Shown: positions 7,887 to 16,045, counted from the stretch's first letter. The stretch: 20,638 nucleotides of DNA from Gemmatimonadota bacterium (GCA_031127185.1 JARIET010000010.1:1-20638), one strand, 5' to 3'. Translations and numbers: made by a program. Notes: generated by a model from the letters alone, not told the origin.

Positions 7887-8938
7887 GCTCGCAACGTCGG
7901 GTCGCCCAGCTCTCAACGCCCCTCTTCGCCGTTGGTGGAGCCATAGCCGTAGCCGCCACCATCATCACCCTCGCGGGTCTCGACGCCGGTGCGGCGCTAC
8001 GCGCCGCAGTTGACGGGGCATTCGGCGATTCATTCGCGGTGCTGTCGGCAACGTTGAAGCGAATGACTCCACTGTTGATGCTGGGAATTGCCGTCGCCGT
8101 GGCGTTTCGGGCGGGAGTGCTCAACATCGGCGCTGAAGGTCAGTTTCTCGCGGGCGCGACAGCAGCCACCGCGGTCGCACTGCGATTGCCCGGCAGGTTC
8201 GGCCCGCTGGTATTTCTCGCTGCCCTCGCCGCGGGAGCGATTGCAGGTGCCGGCTGGGCGGCGATTGCGGCGTGGCTCCGTCGTCGGTATTTGGTCACCG
8301 AGGTCGTGAGCACGCTGCTCCTGAATTTTGTCGCGCTGAACCTCGTGGGTTTTCTCATTCGCGGACCGCTTCAGGAGCCAACGGGAGCGTATCCCCAATC
8401 CTCCACGATTCCGGATGTGGGCAAGCTTCCGCTCTTGTTCGCTGAACACCGCCTCCATCTCGGGTTCTTGATCGCGCTGGCAACGGCGCTCGGGACATGG
8501 TGGGTGCTGAAGTTCACGGCAGCGGGATTCCGCCTGCGTGCCACAGGTGCATCGCCCGATGCGGCACGAAGCGCTGGGCAGATTCCCGTAGAGCGTGTTC
8601 AGGCGATGGCACTCGTGGCCAGTGGTGCCATTGCCGGACTCGCCGGCGCCAGTGAACTCACCGGCGTGACACACGCACTCTACGAAGGAATTTCCCCGGG
8701 ATACGGTTACACGGCCATCGGCGTGGCGCTGCTCGGTGGCCTCCATCCCGGTGGAATCGTCATTGCCGCGATTTTCTTTGGCGCCCTTGGGGCTGGCGCT
8801 GACGCAATGCAGCGCGAGGCCGCTGTTCCTGCCGAATTTGCGTCGGTCGTCGCGGCCATCGTGATTTTGTGCGTGCTGGCCGTTCCCGGCTTGATGGCGC
8901 GATTCACGAGCGGTGGCCGTGCGGGAAGCGCCACGTGA
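7883..8938 (+). CDS. Nucleoside ABC importer permease, first subunit (BPD_transp_2)
   Basis: Product of 351 residues and highly hydrophobic, with eight or more predicted membrane segments. It contains the family element FRAGVLNIGAEGQFLAGA (about 74-91), matching the N-x-G-x-E-GQ motif of branched-chain/nucleoside permeases of the NupB/YufP type. The second conserved block lies in the C-terminal half (SPGYGYTAIGVALLGGLHPGG), where the EAA-like coupling region contacts the ATPase. The GTG start overlaps the ATPase stop as GTGA. The next permease starts in the same way at the 3' end. Confidence 0.92.
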   Translation: MSSQRRVAQLSTPLFAVGGAIAVAATIITLAGLDAGAALRAAVDGAFGDSFAVLSATLKRMTPLLMLGIAVAVAFRAGVLNIGAEGQFLAGATAATAVALRLPGRFGPLVFLAALAAGAIAGAGWAAIAAWLRRRYLVTEVVSTLLLNFVALNLVGFLIRGPLQEPTGAYPQSSTIPDVGKLPLLFAEHRLHLGFLIALATALGTWWVLKFTAAGFRLRATGASPDAARSAGQIPVERVQAMALVASGAIAGLAGASELTGVTHALYEGISPGYGYTAIGVALLGGLHPGGIVIAAIFFGALGAGADAMQREAAVPAEFASVVAAIVILCVLAVPGLMARFTSGGRAGSAT

Positions 8939-9852
8939 CCGTTGCCGACGGATTTCTCGAGGCCACCGTGCGCAGCGCGACGCCACTCGCGTTCGCCGCA
9001 CTTGGGGAACTGATCGCTGAGCGAAGTGGCGTCATCAACATCGGCTTGGAAGGGTCAATTGCCCTCGGCGCATTTGTTGCACTCCTTGCGACGGCGGCGT
9101 TCGGACCCGCAACTGGCCTGGTCGCTGGCGGTCTCGCCGGAGCGGCTATCGCGCTGGTCTTTGCGACATTCGTGGTCACGCTCCGGGCACAGCAGGTGCT
9201 TGCCGGCACCGCGGTGAGCCTGCTCGGACTCGGGCTCGCGGCGGCATTGCATCGCATCTCCATGATCGGCCCGGACGCGGTGTCGCAGGTCGTGACCATT
9301 CCCGTGGTAACGATTCCCGTGTTCTCGCAGATTCCTCTCGTGGGTCCGGCACTCTTCGCACAACCGCTGACGACCTACGCGCTCTATCTATTGTTTCCAA
9401 CTGCGTGGTTTTTCCTCTACCGAACAGTTGGCGGGGTTGTGGTGAGGGCCACCGGAGAGAATCCGGAAGCTGCCCACGCAAGCGGCCATTCACCGGACGC
9501 GGTTCGGTTTGGCGCTGTCGTAGTCGGCGGTTTCTTCGCCGGCATTGGCGGTGCAACGCTTGTCGTCGCGCAGGTTGGAACCTTTTCGGACGGCATGTCT
9601 GCCGGACGCGGATTTATCGCCATTGCCATCGTGGCCCTCGGTCGTTGGCATCCCGGAGGTGTCGCCGTGGGGGCGCTCGTGTTCGGCGCCGTAAGTGCGC
9701 TGCAGTTTCTCGCGCAGTCGCTCGGCTGGAGCGTGCCGTACAACCTGTTGCTTGCGTTCCCCTATCTGCTCACACTCATCGCAATGGCGGCATTCGGCGG
9801 CGTCCAGGCTTCACCTGCCGCCCTGGGACGCGATGGCGCGACACGCCGCTGA
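8935..9852 (+). CDS. Nucleoside ABC importer permease, second subunit (BPD_transp_2)
   Basis: Product of 305 residues with many membrane segments. It carries the matching element ERSGVINIGLEGSIALGAF (about 30-48) and the C-terminal GRGFIAIAIVALGRWHPGG block. NupC/YufQ-type permeases are shorter than their partners, as here. The frame is open back to 8869, but GTG 8935 is preferred because it makes the same GTGA overlap with the upstream permease seen at the three other junctions. It is the last gene of the operon. Its last 42 bases overlap the end of a small gene on the opposite strand. Confidence 0.92.
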   Translation: MTVADGFLEATVRSATPLAFAALGELIAERSGVINIGLEGSIALGAFVALLATAAFGPATGLVAGGLAGAAIALVFATFVVTLRAQQVLAGTAVSLLGLGLAAALHRISMIGPDAVSQVVTIPVVTIPVFSQIPLVGPALFAQPLTTYALYLLFPTAWFFLYRTVGGVVVRATGENPEAAHASGHSPDAVRFGAVVVGGFFAGIGGATLVVAQVGTFSDGMSAGRGFIAIAIVALGRWHPGGVAVGALVFGAVSALQFLAQSLGWSVPYNLLLAFPYLLTLIAMAAFGGVQASPAALGRDGATRR

Positions 9853-10161
9853 TTGTCCGCGCGAAGTCTCCGGCGGCACCCACGGACCGACCAGATCCCA
9901 GTGCCACGCAGGCGCCCGAACGCCACTCCGTGGATCGCGAAGCGGTCGATACTGCAGTCGTTCGGGGTGAAGCCCGACGGCCAACCCTATCCACTCGAGC
10001 CGCGCGAGATCTGACGACACGAGATGGGCCATCCGTACACCGCGCCATGTGTGCCGGTGCAGCCAGAGGCCGCCGGACAGTGCGTGCTCGACGCCAGCCC
10101 GCCAAAAACGAAACTCCTGCCAGACCGCCACATAAGTGCGAATCTCGGCAGTTATTGGCAC
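9811..10161 (-). CDS. small DUF4031-like protein, overlapping the pilin gene
   Basis: Product of about 116 residues. The central part, LWLHRHTWRGVRMAHLVSSD then LARLEWIGLAVGLHPERLQY and later HWDL, follows the pattern of DUF4031 proteins (W..RGR..AHL.SD....LH..A..IGL....F......HYD). The protein is rich in Trp and Arg. The family has no established function. The start is GTG at 10161-10159, preceded on this strand by GAGGGG at about 8 bases. It overlaps the end of the pilin gene by 10 bases, so translation is probably coupled to pilA. A second GTG at 10131 is an alternative start. The 3' end runs 42 bases into the opposite-strand permease gene. Reality of the gene is supported by the motif and lack of another explanation for this 300-base gap, not by a database match. 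Confidence 0.5.
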   Translation of the reverse strand: MPITAEIRTYVAVWQEFRFWRAGVEHALSGGLWLHRHTWRGVRMAHLVSSDLARLEWIGLAVGLHPERLQYRPLRDPRSGVRAPAWHWDLVGPWVPPETSRGQSAACRAIASQGGR

Positions 10162-10580
10162 CCGATGAGCCCCTCAACAGTAGCCGGGGACAGCGCGGTG
10201 ACCGAACCGGTAAAGAGCGCGCAGGTAAGCGGAAACGAGGCCGGATGAGTCGCCTTGGCCGACCAGCCGGCCCCCGTCGCGTCAACAATGCTCAATACGA
10301 CACCAGGCGACGTTTGCATTTTCAGGAGCGATGCGTTTGACGTGTAGATCGCGTTTTCGAAGAAATACGCTTCCTGTGCCGATGCCAGGTTGCGCAAGTC
10401 GGTTTTCAGCGCCGCTGCGTTTGCCTTGCCCTTGGTGTTCTGGAATTTTGGAATTGCAATCGCCGCCAGGATTCCAATGATCACGACAACGATCAACAGT
10501 TCAATGAGCGTAAAACCGCGTGGGGTTCGCGATATGCCCGCGCCGCGGTCATCTGCATCGTGCGAGTTGGTGATTGGCAT
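10152..10580 (-). CDS. pilA: Type IV pilin (PilA-like major pilin or pseudopilin)
   Basis: Prepilin of about 142 residues. The type III signal sequence has prepilin-peptidase cleavage after RG in PRG|FTLIELLIVVVIIGILAA, with N-methyl-Phe at +1 and the conserved Glu at +5. The long hydrophobic N-terminal helix is followed by a small globular domain (YFFENAIYTSNASLL). Two C-terminal cysteines (TCALF ... LIGCQ) could close the D-region disulfide of type IVa pilins. ATG 10580 gives a leader of 22 residues, which is long. The frame is open upstream to 10655, but a candidate sigma54 promoter lies there. AGGG stands a few bases before the ATG. The gene is alone apart from the small DUF4031-like gene overlapping its end. 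No pil assembly genes are in the window. Confidence 0.88.
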   Translation of the reverse strand: MPITNSHDADDRGAGISRTPRGFTLIELLIVVVIIGILAAIAIPKFQNTKGKANAAALKTDLRNLASAQEAYFFENAIYTSNASLLKMQTSPGVVLSIVDATGAGWSAKATHPASFPLTCALFTGSVTALSPATVEGLIGCQ

Positions 10581-10634
10581 CACACCCTGACTCCGGTGCG
10601 TGGGGGCGAAGGACTCTTGCACGAAACCAAGGGT

Positions 10635-10649
10635 GCAATGCCGATGCCG
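10635..10649 (-). promoter_or_regulatory. candidate sigma54 (-24/-12) promoter of the pilin gene
   Basis: On the minus strand the bases CGGCATCGGCATTGC match the sigma54 consensus TGGCACGN4TTGC at 8 of 11 defined positions, with GG and GC at the required 10-base separation. Initiation about 12 bases downstream, near 10623, would give a leader of about 42 bases to ATG 10580. Pilin genes of Pseudomonas, Myxococcus and Geobacter are known to use sigma54 with PilR. No regulator or rpoN is visible here. Confidence 0.35.
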
Positions 10650-10740
10650 TTGCATCTGTCAGCGGCAACCCTATGTCGCCTCACTAGTTGCGCACCGGGG
10701 GCCTGTTCGGCGAACGCAGCTGCAGCGGGTCGTTTCGCAC

Positions 10741-10759
10741 TGCAGTGCCGCAGACTGCA
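10741..10759 (-). terminator. hairpin downstream of polA
   Basis: A perfect 6-bp stem (TGCAGT/ACTGCA) with a 7-base loop lies 22 bases after the polA stop. It overlaps a 12-base palindrome GCACTGCAGTGC (10737-10748), so two alternative structures are possible. No T tract follows, so it is not a standard intrinsic terminator. It could be a Rho-assisted 3' end or an operator in the pilin upstream region. Confidence 0.25.
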
Positions 10760-10780
10760 ACATTGTGATAGTTGGTGAAG

Positions 10781-13624
10781 CTAGGCCTTGGCCTCGAGCC
10801 AGTTGTCCCCGATTCCAATATCGACAACGAGGGGAACCCGAAGCTCCACCGCGGTGGTCATGCAACGGTTCACCACCTCGCTGAGTGTATCGATTTCGGT
10901 TGGCGGCGATTCGAACACGAGCTCGTCGTGCACCTGCAGCAACATCCGGCTTTCGAGTCCGCGAGCCTTCAGCTCAGCGTGCAGCCGGATCATTGCGACC
11001 TTGATCAGGTCGGCTGCAGAACCCTGAATAGGGGAGTTCTGTGCGAGTCGTTCGCCAAACGCGCGGATATTGAAGTTTCGGTCATTGATTTCGGGAATGA
11101 AGCGGCGGCGCCCCAGGATCGTCTCGACATAGCCCCGTTCGCGCGCGGTCGCGACCATCTGATCCAGAAAGGCACGCACGCCAGCGAACCGCGTGAAGTA
11201 GGTATCAATGAATTCGCGCGCCTCGGCATGTTCAACCTTGATTTGACGCGAGAGCGCGTGAGCCCCCTGGCCGTAGATCGTGGCAAAGTTGATTGTCTTT
11301 GCCCGAGATCGCATTTCGCCGGTCACATCAGCCAGCGGCACCCCGAAGATGATTGAGGCGGTTTGGCGGTGGATATCGCCGCCCGCACGAAATGCCTCGA
11401 CAAAGGCCGGATCTCCGGAGAGGTGTGCGAGCAGGCGGAGCTCCACCTGCGAGTAGTCGGCGGCCAACAGTTTCCAGCCCGTCCGCGGAATGAACCCCCG
11501 GCGAATCGCTTTCCCCAGTTCGCGACGAATGGGAATGTTCTGCAGGTTCGGATCGTGTGATGAAAGGCGACCCGTAGCCGCAACAGTCTGGCTGTACGAC
11601 GTGTGGATACGACCGGTTGACGGATTCACCAGCGCCGGAAGCGTGTCGAGATAGGTGCTCTCGAGTTTTGCAAACTCGCGGTATTCCATGATCAGCGCCG
11701 GGAGCACGTGCCCCTCGTCGGCCAATTGCTGGAGTACCGATGCGTCCGTGCTTGGCCCTGTTGATGTCTTCTTCCGCACCGGCAGCTGCATTCGCTCGAA
11801 CAGGATCGCGGCGAGTTGTCGGTTGGAGTTCACATTGAATCGTTCGCCGGCTTGTTCGTAGATGGCTTCTTCCGAAGCCACGCGTTCCTTGGCAAACCGT
11901 GTCTTGAGCGATTGGAACCAGGGGAGGTCGATCGAAACCCCCGTCCATTCCATATCTGCCAGTACTGACAGCAGGGGAAGTTCAACCTCATGAAGCAGCT
12001 TCGCCGCACCCGCCTCCGTCACGCGTGGCTCAAGCAGCACGCGCAGGGCGAGGCTCACGTCGGCGTCTGCCGCCGAGTACGACGTGGCGGCGGCAACCGG
12101 CACGCGGTCGAATGACACCTGTTGCTTTCCCTTGCCGGCAACTTCGTCATACGTCGTCATTGCCCGTTGCAAGAACTCAATTGACAACGCATCGAGCGCG
12201 TGCGACCGACGACCTGGATCCAGCAGGTAGCTTGCCAACATCGAGTCAAAATCCACGCCGGCGAGGACAAGGCCTTCGCGACGCAACACGAGCAGGTCGT
12301 ACTTGATATTGTGTCCCGTCTTGGCAACGGACGAATCGGCCAGAAGGGCGCGCAGTGGTTCGAGTTCCGGCGACAGCGGGTCGGGCAGGTTCCGCACTGT
12401 CGTTTCTCCCGCTGCACTGACCTCACCTCCAAACCCAGAACCGAGGTCCTGCTGGTCCGCTGCTGCAGAGCGGTGGCGGAACGGGAGGTAGAACGCCGTG
12501 CCCGGCCCGGTCGCGATGGAGAGTCCAACAAGCCGGGCGCGCATCGGATTCACGACCGGCGGCGCGCCAGCATCGAGCATCGTTTCCGTGTCCACCGCGA
12601 TCGAGCCGGCTGCGCGAGCCGCGGCAACGACGCGAGCTACGCCTTCGAGTGTGTCGATCGTTTCATATGTCAGAGTCGGCGGTTGTGGCGTCGTGTCAGC
12701 CGGGTCAGACGGCATTCCACCGGCGCGCGTCGCAGCTTCTTGCGCGTGGGTGCGAAACTCCAGGCGAATGAACAGGTCCCGAAGCTGCGGCCAATTGGGT
12801 TCGCGCACCTTGAGTTGTTCGAGATCCAGCTGCATCGGCAGGTCTGTGCGGATCGTCACGAGGTCTTTTGACATCCGGCCAACATCCGCGTTCGCCGCAA
12901 GCGCCGTCCGGGCCCGCGTGGGCTCAACCTCGTCGATGTGGCTCAGGATTTCCTCGAGCGGTCCCCATTTCCCGATGAGCGCGAGGGCGGTCTTATCACC
13001 GATTCCCTTGACGCCGGGGACGTTATCTGAACTGTCACCAAGCAGGGCGAGGTAGTCGACGACGCGATTCGCCGGAACTCCCAGCCGTTCGGCAGCATTC
13101 GACTCGTCATACCATTTTTCGGTCGTTCGGCCCGGGCGCCCGTGCCACGGATTCAGGATGCTGACCCCAGGACCCACCATCTGTACAAAGTCCTTGTCGC
13201 CCGAAACAATCACCGCCTGCAAACCACGCTCTGCTGCCTGCCGGGCGAGCGTTCCAATCACATCATCCGCCTCAAATCCGTCGAGTGACAGGATCGGCAC
13301 GTGATAGCCCGCGAGGATCTCCGATACTCGTTCTATCCCAGTATCGAAATCGGCCTGTTGCTCCGGCTCAAGCCGCTCGCGTGTTGCCTTGTATTCGGGG
13401 TACCGCTCATGCCGGAACGAGAGCCCGGCGTCGTGCACCCAGGCGAGGTATTCGGGGTGGTGCTTGTCGATCAACCGGCGCACGAACTCGAGCGCCCCTC
13501 TCGCAATCGCGGTGTTCTCGCCCCGACTGCTCACAAGCTGCTGGTCCGCGAGAGCGAAGAACGCCCTGTAGATCAGTGCATATCCGTCAACGAGAAAGAC
13601 CCGTCCGCGTTCCGGCGCCGTCAT
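10781..13624 (-). CDS. polA: DNA polymerase I
   Basis: Product of 947 residues with three domains. The 5'-3' flap nuclease is at about 1-290 (VFLVDGYALIYRAFFAL, SGDKDFVQMV, LLGDSSDNVPGVKGIGDKTA). The 3'-5' proofreading domain is at about 325-530 and keeps its acidic motifs: Exo I in AVDTETMLD, Exo II in GHNIKYDLL, and Exo III as YSAAD. The family A polymerase follows, with DPNLQNIP, DYSQVELRLLAHLSGD (motif A), the O-helix region RSRAKTINFATIYGQGAHAL, and QVHDELVFE (motif C, about 897-905). Proofreading is therefore probably active, unlike in Taq-type enzymes. It fills gaps after RNA primer removal and excision repair. It starts 10 bases after the GWxTD gene and is probably its co-transcribed partner. 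Confidence 0.97.
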   Translation of the reverse strand: MTAPERGRVFLVDGYALIYRAFFALADQQLVSSRGENTAIARGALEFVRRLIDKHHPEYLAWVHDAGLSFRHERYPEYKATRERLEPEQQADFDTGIERVSEILAGYHVPILSLDGFEADDVIGTLARQAAERGLQAVIVSGDKDFVQMVGPGVSILNPWHGRPGRTTEKWYDESNAAERLGVPANRVVDYLALLGDSSDNVPGVKGIGDKTALALIGKWGPLEEILSHIDEVEPTRARTALAANADVGRMSKDLVTIRTDLPMQLDLEQLKVREPNWPQLRDLFIRLEFRTHAQEAATRAGGMPSDPADTTPQPPTLTYETIDTLEGVARVVAAARAAGSIAVDTETMLDAGAPPVVNPMRARLVGLSIATGPGTAFYLPFRHRSAAADQQDLGSGFGGEVSAAGETTVRNLPDPLSPELEPLRALLADSSVAKTGHNIKYDLLVLRREGLVLAGVDFDSMLASYLLDPGRRSHALDALSIEFLQRAMTTYDEVAGKGKQQVSFDRVPVAAATSYSAADADVSLALRVLLEPRVTEAGAAKLLHEVELPLLSVLADMEWTGVSIDLPWFQSLKTRFAKERVASEEAIYEQAGERFNVNSNRQLAAILFERMQLPVRKKTSTGPSTDASVLQQLADEGHVLPALIMEYREFAKLESTYLDTLPALVNPSTGRIHTSYSQTVAATGRLSSHDPNLQNIPIRRELGKAIRRGFIPRTGWKLLAADYSQVELRLLAHLSGDPAFVEAFRAGGDIHRQTASIIFGVPLADVTGEMRSRAKTINFATIYGQGAHALSRQIKVEHAEAREFIDTYFTRFAGVRAFLDQMVATARERGYVETILGRRRFIPEINDRNFNIRAFGERLAQNSPIQGSAADLIKVAMIRLHAELKARGLESRMLLQVHDELVFESPPTEIDTLSEVVNRCMTTAVELRVPLVVDIGIGDNWLEAKA

Positions 13625-13634
13625 CGCCGAGGCG

Positions 13635-15020
13635 CTACTGCACTCGCTGGCGCCATGCGGTCATGAAATCCGATTCACTGGTGGTCGTGAGCTTCCATCG
13701 CCCGAATCCATTCTGGTCATAGAAGGTCAGCACGATGCTGTAGCGGCGGTACTCCCAGACCTGCTGTCGCCCCTGAGTATTGAGTCCGCGGCCCATCTGC
13801 TCGTAAATCTGGTCGGGACGCCCGAGTCCGAGCATCACCTTGCCCCGGTCCGTTTGCCAGCCCGGCAACGTTTCTTCCCGGAAACGGGTGTTCGCCTCGA
13901 GCAGGCGGGCAAAATAGTCGCGTAGTGCGTCCGACTGCCCGGACGGATCTGTGTACTCGCGCACAAACGCGGCCCACGCGGCCGGGCGATATTCTGCCGC
14001 GGTGTCCTTGAGTGCCTGGAGACGATAGATGGGCGCAAACCACCGGAGGTAGCTCAGCATTTCTTCGAATGATGCGAGCGGAAGATCCGCTCCGAAGCCA
14101 ACGAAGAATGGAGCGCGGGTGGTATCCGCGGCCCGCGGCGTCCAAACGGACAGTGTCATCGCGCCGATGCCAACGCGGCTGATAGGCACGTTCAACACGC
14201 CCGCATGCAGGCCTCCACGTGCGGGAATCGTAACGCTGTCGCGGTAGAGTCCGCGCCCATTCTCTGCACGAACGATGTACTGCAGCAAGCGCGGGCCGCT
14301 CTCCCCGCCATACGCCTCGACAACGAACGGAACGATAGAATCGCGTCCGAACGTGGCGCCGCCCGTTGGATTGGCAATGACCTGTGGGAGTGTGCTCAGG
14401 CGGGTGCGCATTCCGGCGCGGGCAAAAGATACGGGGGTCGAAAGCCCTGATGTGCCGAGTGTGGGAACCGCCAGGGTCGCGCCGTCTTCAGCCGTGCGTG
14501 CGCTCCCATCATCTCGCACCGCTACGGCAAAGTCGTACCGTCCCGGAGGCAGGGTGATGATCTCTTCGTACAGGACGCTTTCGTCAGTCCGCGTCGTCTC
14601 CTTGAAGCTCGCAACAACCACATTCTCGTGCGCCTCGATACTCCGAACCGATTCTGCTCCGCTCTTCACGCCAATGGTGATGGTGTACCCCGCGCGAAAG
14701 CGATCATTTTCGCGGGCAAAGGTCAGCGCGGCATTCGAAAGGGAAATCGCGACCAGCACGTGCGTGGAATCCGGCGATGGCGTCGCAAAGAACGAGACAC
14801 TGCCCACGAACGGCATCGGCGCGCCGCGCGCCAGAAGGCCGAGTCGTCGAAAAAGTCCGATCGCGTCATACTGGGGTCCGAGCGCCGTGCGCGCCGACGG
14901 CTCAGGACCAGGAGCGCGTGCCGCTGGAGGAGCTCCCGTGCGGCTCCCCCCGCAGGCAGCGGCGGCTCCGAGTAATAAAGCCGGGAGCAGCGCGCGAACA
15001 CGTCGCGCCAATTGGCGCAT
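13635..15020 (-). CDS. GWxTD-domain lipoprotein
   Basis: Product of about 461 residues. The N-terminal LPALLLGAAAAC forms a lipoprotein signal with Cys at the processing site, so the protein should be anchored in a membrane facing the periplasm. A long beta-rich region follows (SFFATPSPDSTHVLVAISL, LPPGRYDFAVAVRD). The C-terminal ~120 residues carry the GWxTD domain (LPGWQTDRGKVMLGLGRPDQ, then VWEYRRYSIVLTFYDQNGFG). This domain is frequent in Acidobacteria and Gemmatimonadota and has no assigned function. ATG 15020 was chosen because AAAGGG precedes it at good spacing and it yields a compact charged n-region (MRQLARRVR). In-frame starts at 15038 and 15071 are possible. polA follows after only 10 bases. 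The region upstream to the divergent kinase is 107 bases and should hold both promoters. Confidence 0.85.
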   Translation of the reverse strand: MRQLARRVRALLPALLLGAAAACGGSRTGAPPAARAPGPEPSARTALGPQYDAIGLFRRLGLLARGAPMPFVGSVSFFATPSPDSTHVLVAISLSNAALTFARENDRFRAGYTITIGVKSGAESVRSIEAHENVVVASFKETTRTDESVLYEEIITLPPGRYDFAVAVRDDGSARTAEDGATLAVPTLGTSGLSTPVSFARAGMRTRLSTLPQVIANPTGGATFGRDSIVPFVVEAYGGESGPRLLQYIVRAENGRGLYRDSVTIPARGGLHAGVLNVPISRVGIGAMTLSVWTPRAADTTRAPFFVGFGADLPLASFEEMLSYLRWFAPIYRLQALKDTAAEYRPAAWAAFVREYTDPSGQSDALRDYFARLLEANTRFREETLPGWQTDRGKVMLGLGRPDQIYEQMGRGLNTQGRQQVWEYRRYSIVLTFYDQNGFGRWKLTTTSESDFMTAWRQRVQ

Positions 15021-15127
15021 CACCGCCCTTTGTTCCATCGCTTTCTGATTCATTCCGTCTACATACCCCAAAGTTCGACCAACCGTTTCGCTTGCTCCAG
15101 CCTGTTCCGGTGCTTAGGTTCGCCCCG

Positions 15128-16045
15128 GTGTCACGTGATCCACTCGCAGGAACCAATGTCGCAGGATACTCCCTTGAGCAGCGGGTCGGCGAAGGGGGGA
15201 CCGCTACTGTTTATAAGGCCACCCATGGCCAGCATGGAACCGTTGCCCTGAAGGTCCTGCGCGACAAGCTTCGCCAAGACCGGACCGCCGTGGCCCGCTT
15301 CCTTCGTGAAGCCTCTTTCGGAACCCGCGTCCAGCATCCCAATGTCGTGCGGACGATTGAACTCGGCCAGTCGCCCGAGGGACTTCACTACCTCGCCATT
15401 GAGTGGGCGGCCGGCGAGTTGCTCGAAGGATATGCCAAGCGCTGCGCCCCGCTGCCGGTCGACGAAGTGGCTACGATCGTCACTCAAATCGGTGACGCCG
15501 TTCACGCCGCCCACGCCAATGGAATCGTGCACCGGGATCTCAAGCCTGAAAACTTGATGTACGACCCGGTGACCCGCAACGTCAAACTGCTCGATTTCGG
15601 CATTGCCACATCAACCGACGTCGCGCCCGACGAGCGGTTGACTCGCGCCGGGTTTTTTGTCGGCACGCTGATGTATGTCGCCCCCGAGGCCCTCAGCGGT
15701 GAGATCGTCACTCCTGCGGCTGACCAATAAAGCTTGGCCTGTATTGCGTATTTGCTCCTCACGGGCACACTGCCTTACGCCGCCAAGTCTCCACGCGAGA
15801 TGTTCACACAGCTGCTTTCCCAGCCGCCGATCGCCCTGAACAAGGCAAAGCCCACGCTCGCCTACGGGAACTCCGTCGAAGCGGTGGTCATGCGCGGCCT
15901 CGCGAAAGATCCGAAGGCGCGCTATGCAAGCGTCCTGGAATTCGCGAGCGCCCTCGCCGCTGCGCTATCGACGGACGCCAAGCCGGCTGCGGATGACTCC
16001 GGAATTTTTTCGCGCATGAAGGGCATGTTCAAGGGAAAGAGCTAG
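15128..16045 (+). pseudogene. Hanks-type Ser/Thr protein kinase interrupted by one in-frame TAA
   Basis: Read through, the frame encodes 305 residues of a PknB-like kinase: glycine loop GEGGTATVY, VALK with catalytic K42, HRDLKPEN (H135-R136-D137), DFG (D156), APE (E187) and subdomain IX D199-Q200. Codon 201 (15728-15730) is TAA. The same frame then continues perfectly as SLACIAYLLLTG through the rest of the C-lobe to a TAG at 16043. The stop occupies the usual Tyr/Trp of 'DxYSLG', so one base change from TAC or TAT explains it. No other damage is visible. The 200-residue truncated product would lack helices F to I. There is no membrane segment. The C-terminus GIFSRMKGMFKGKS is a short basic amphipathic tail. 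GTG 15128 was chosen because TAGG precedes it by about 9 bases. GTG 15110 is the alternative. Its 3' end overlaps the histidine kinase gene by 17 bases. Confidence 0.85.

Noticed and set aside
6605..7894. 429-codon open frame antisense to the ABC ATPase
   Set aside because: Ser/Arg/Thr/Ala-rich composition typical of an antisense shadow of a GC-rich gene; no domain seen.
8030..9001. 323-codon open frame antisense to the first permease
   Set aside because: Arg/Gly/His-rich low-complexity product, a shadow of the permease.
9405..10340. Long open frame on the + strand spanning the permease end and the pilin region
   Set aside because: Arg- and Cys-rich out-of-frame product with no motifs; it overlaps the well-supported permease and pilin genes.
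15127..15142. TCACGTGA-centred site at the kinase start as a parS
   Set aside because: The arms match at only about 12 of 16 positions and lack symmetry; probably chance, though ParB ChIP would decide.
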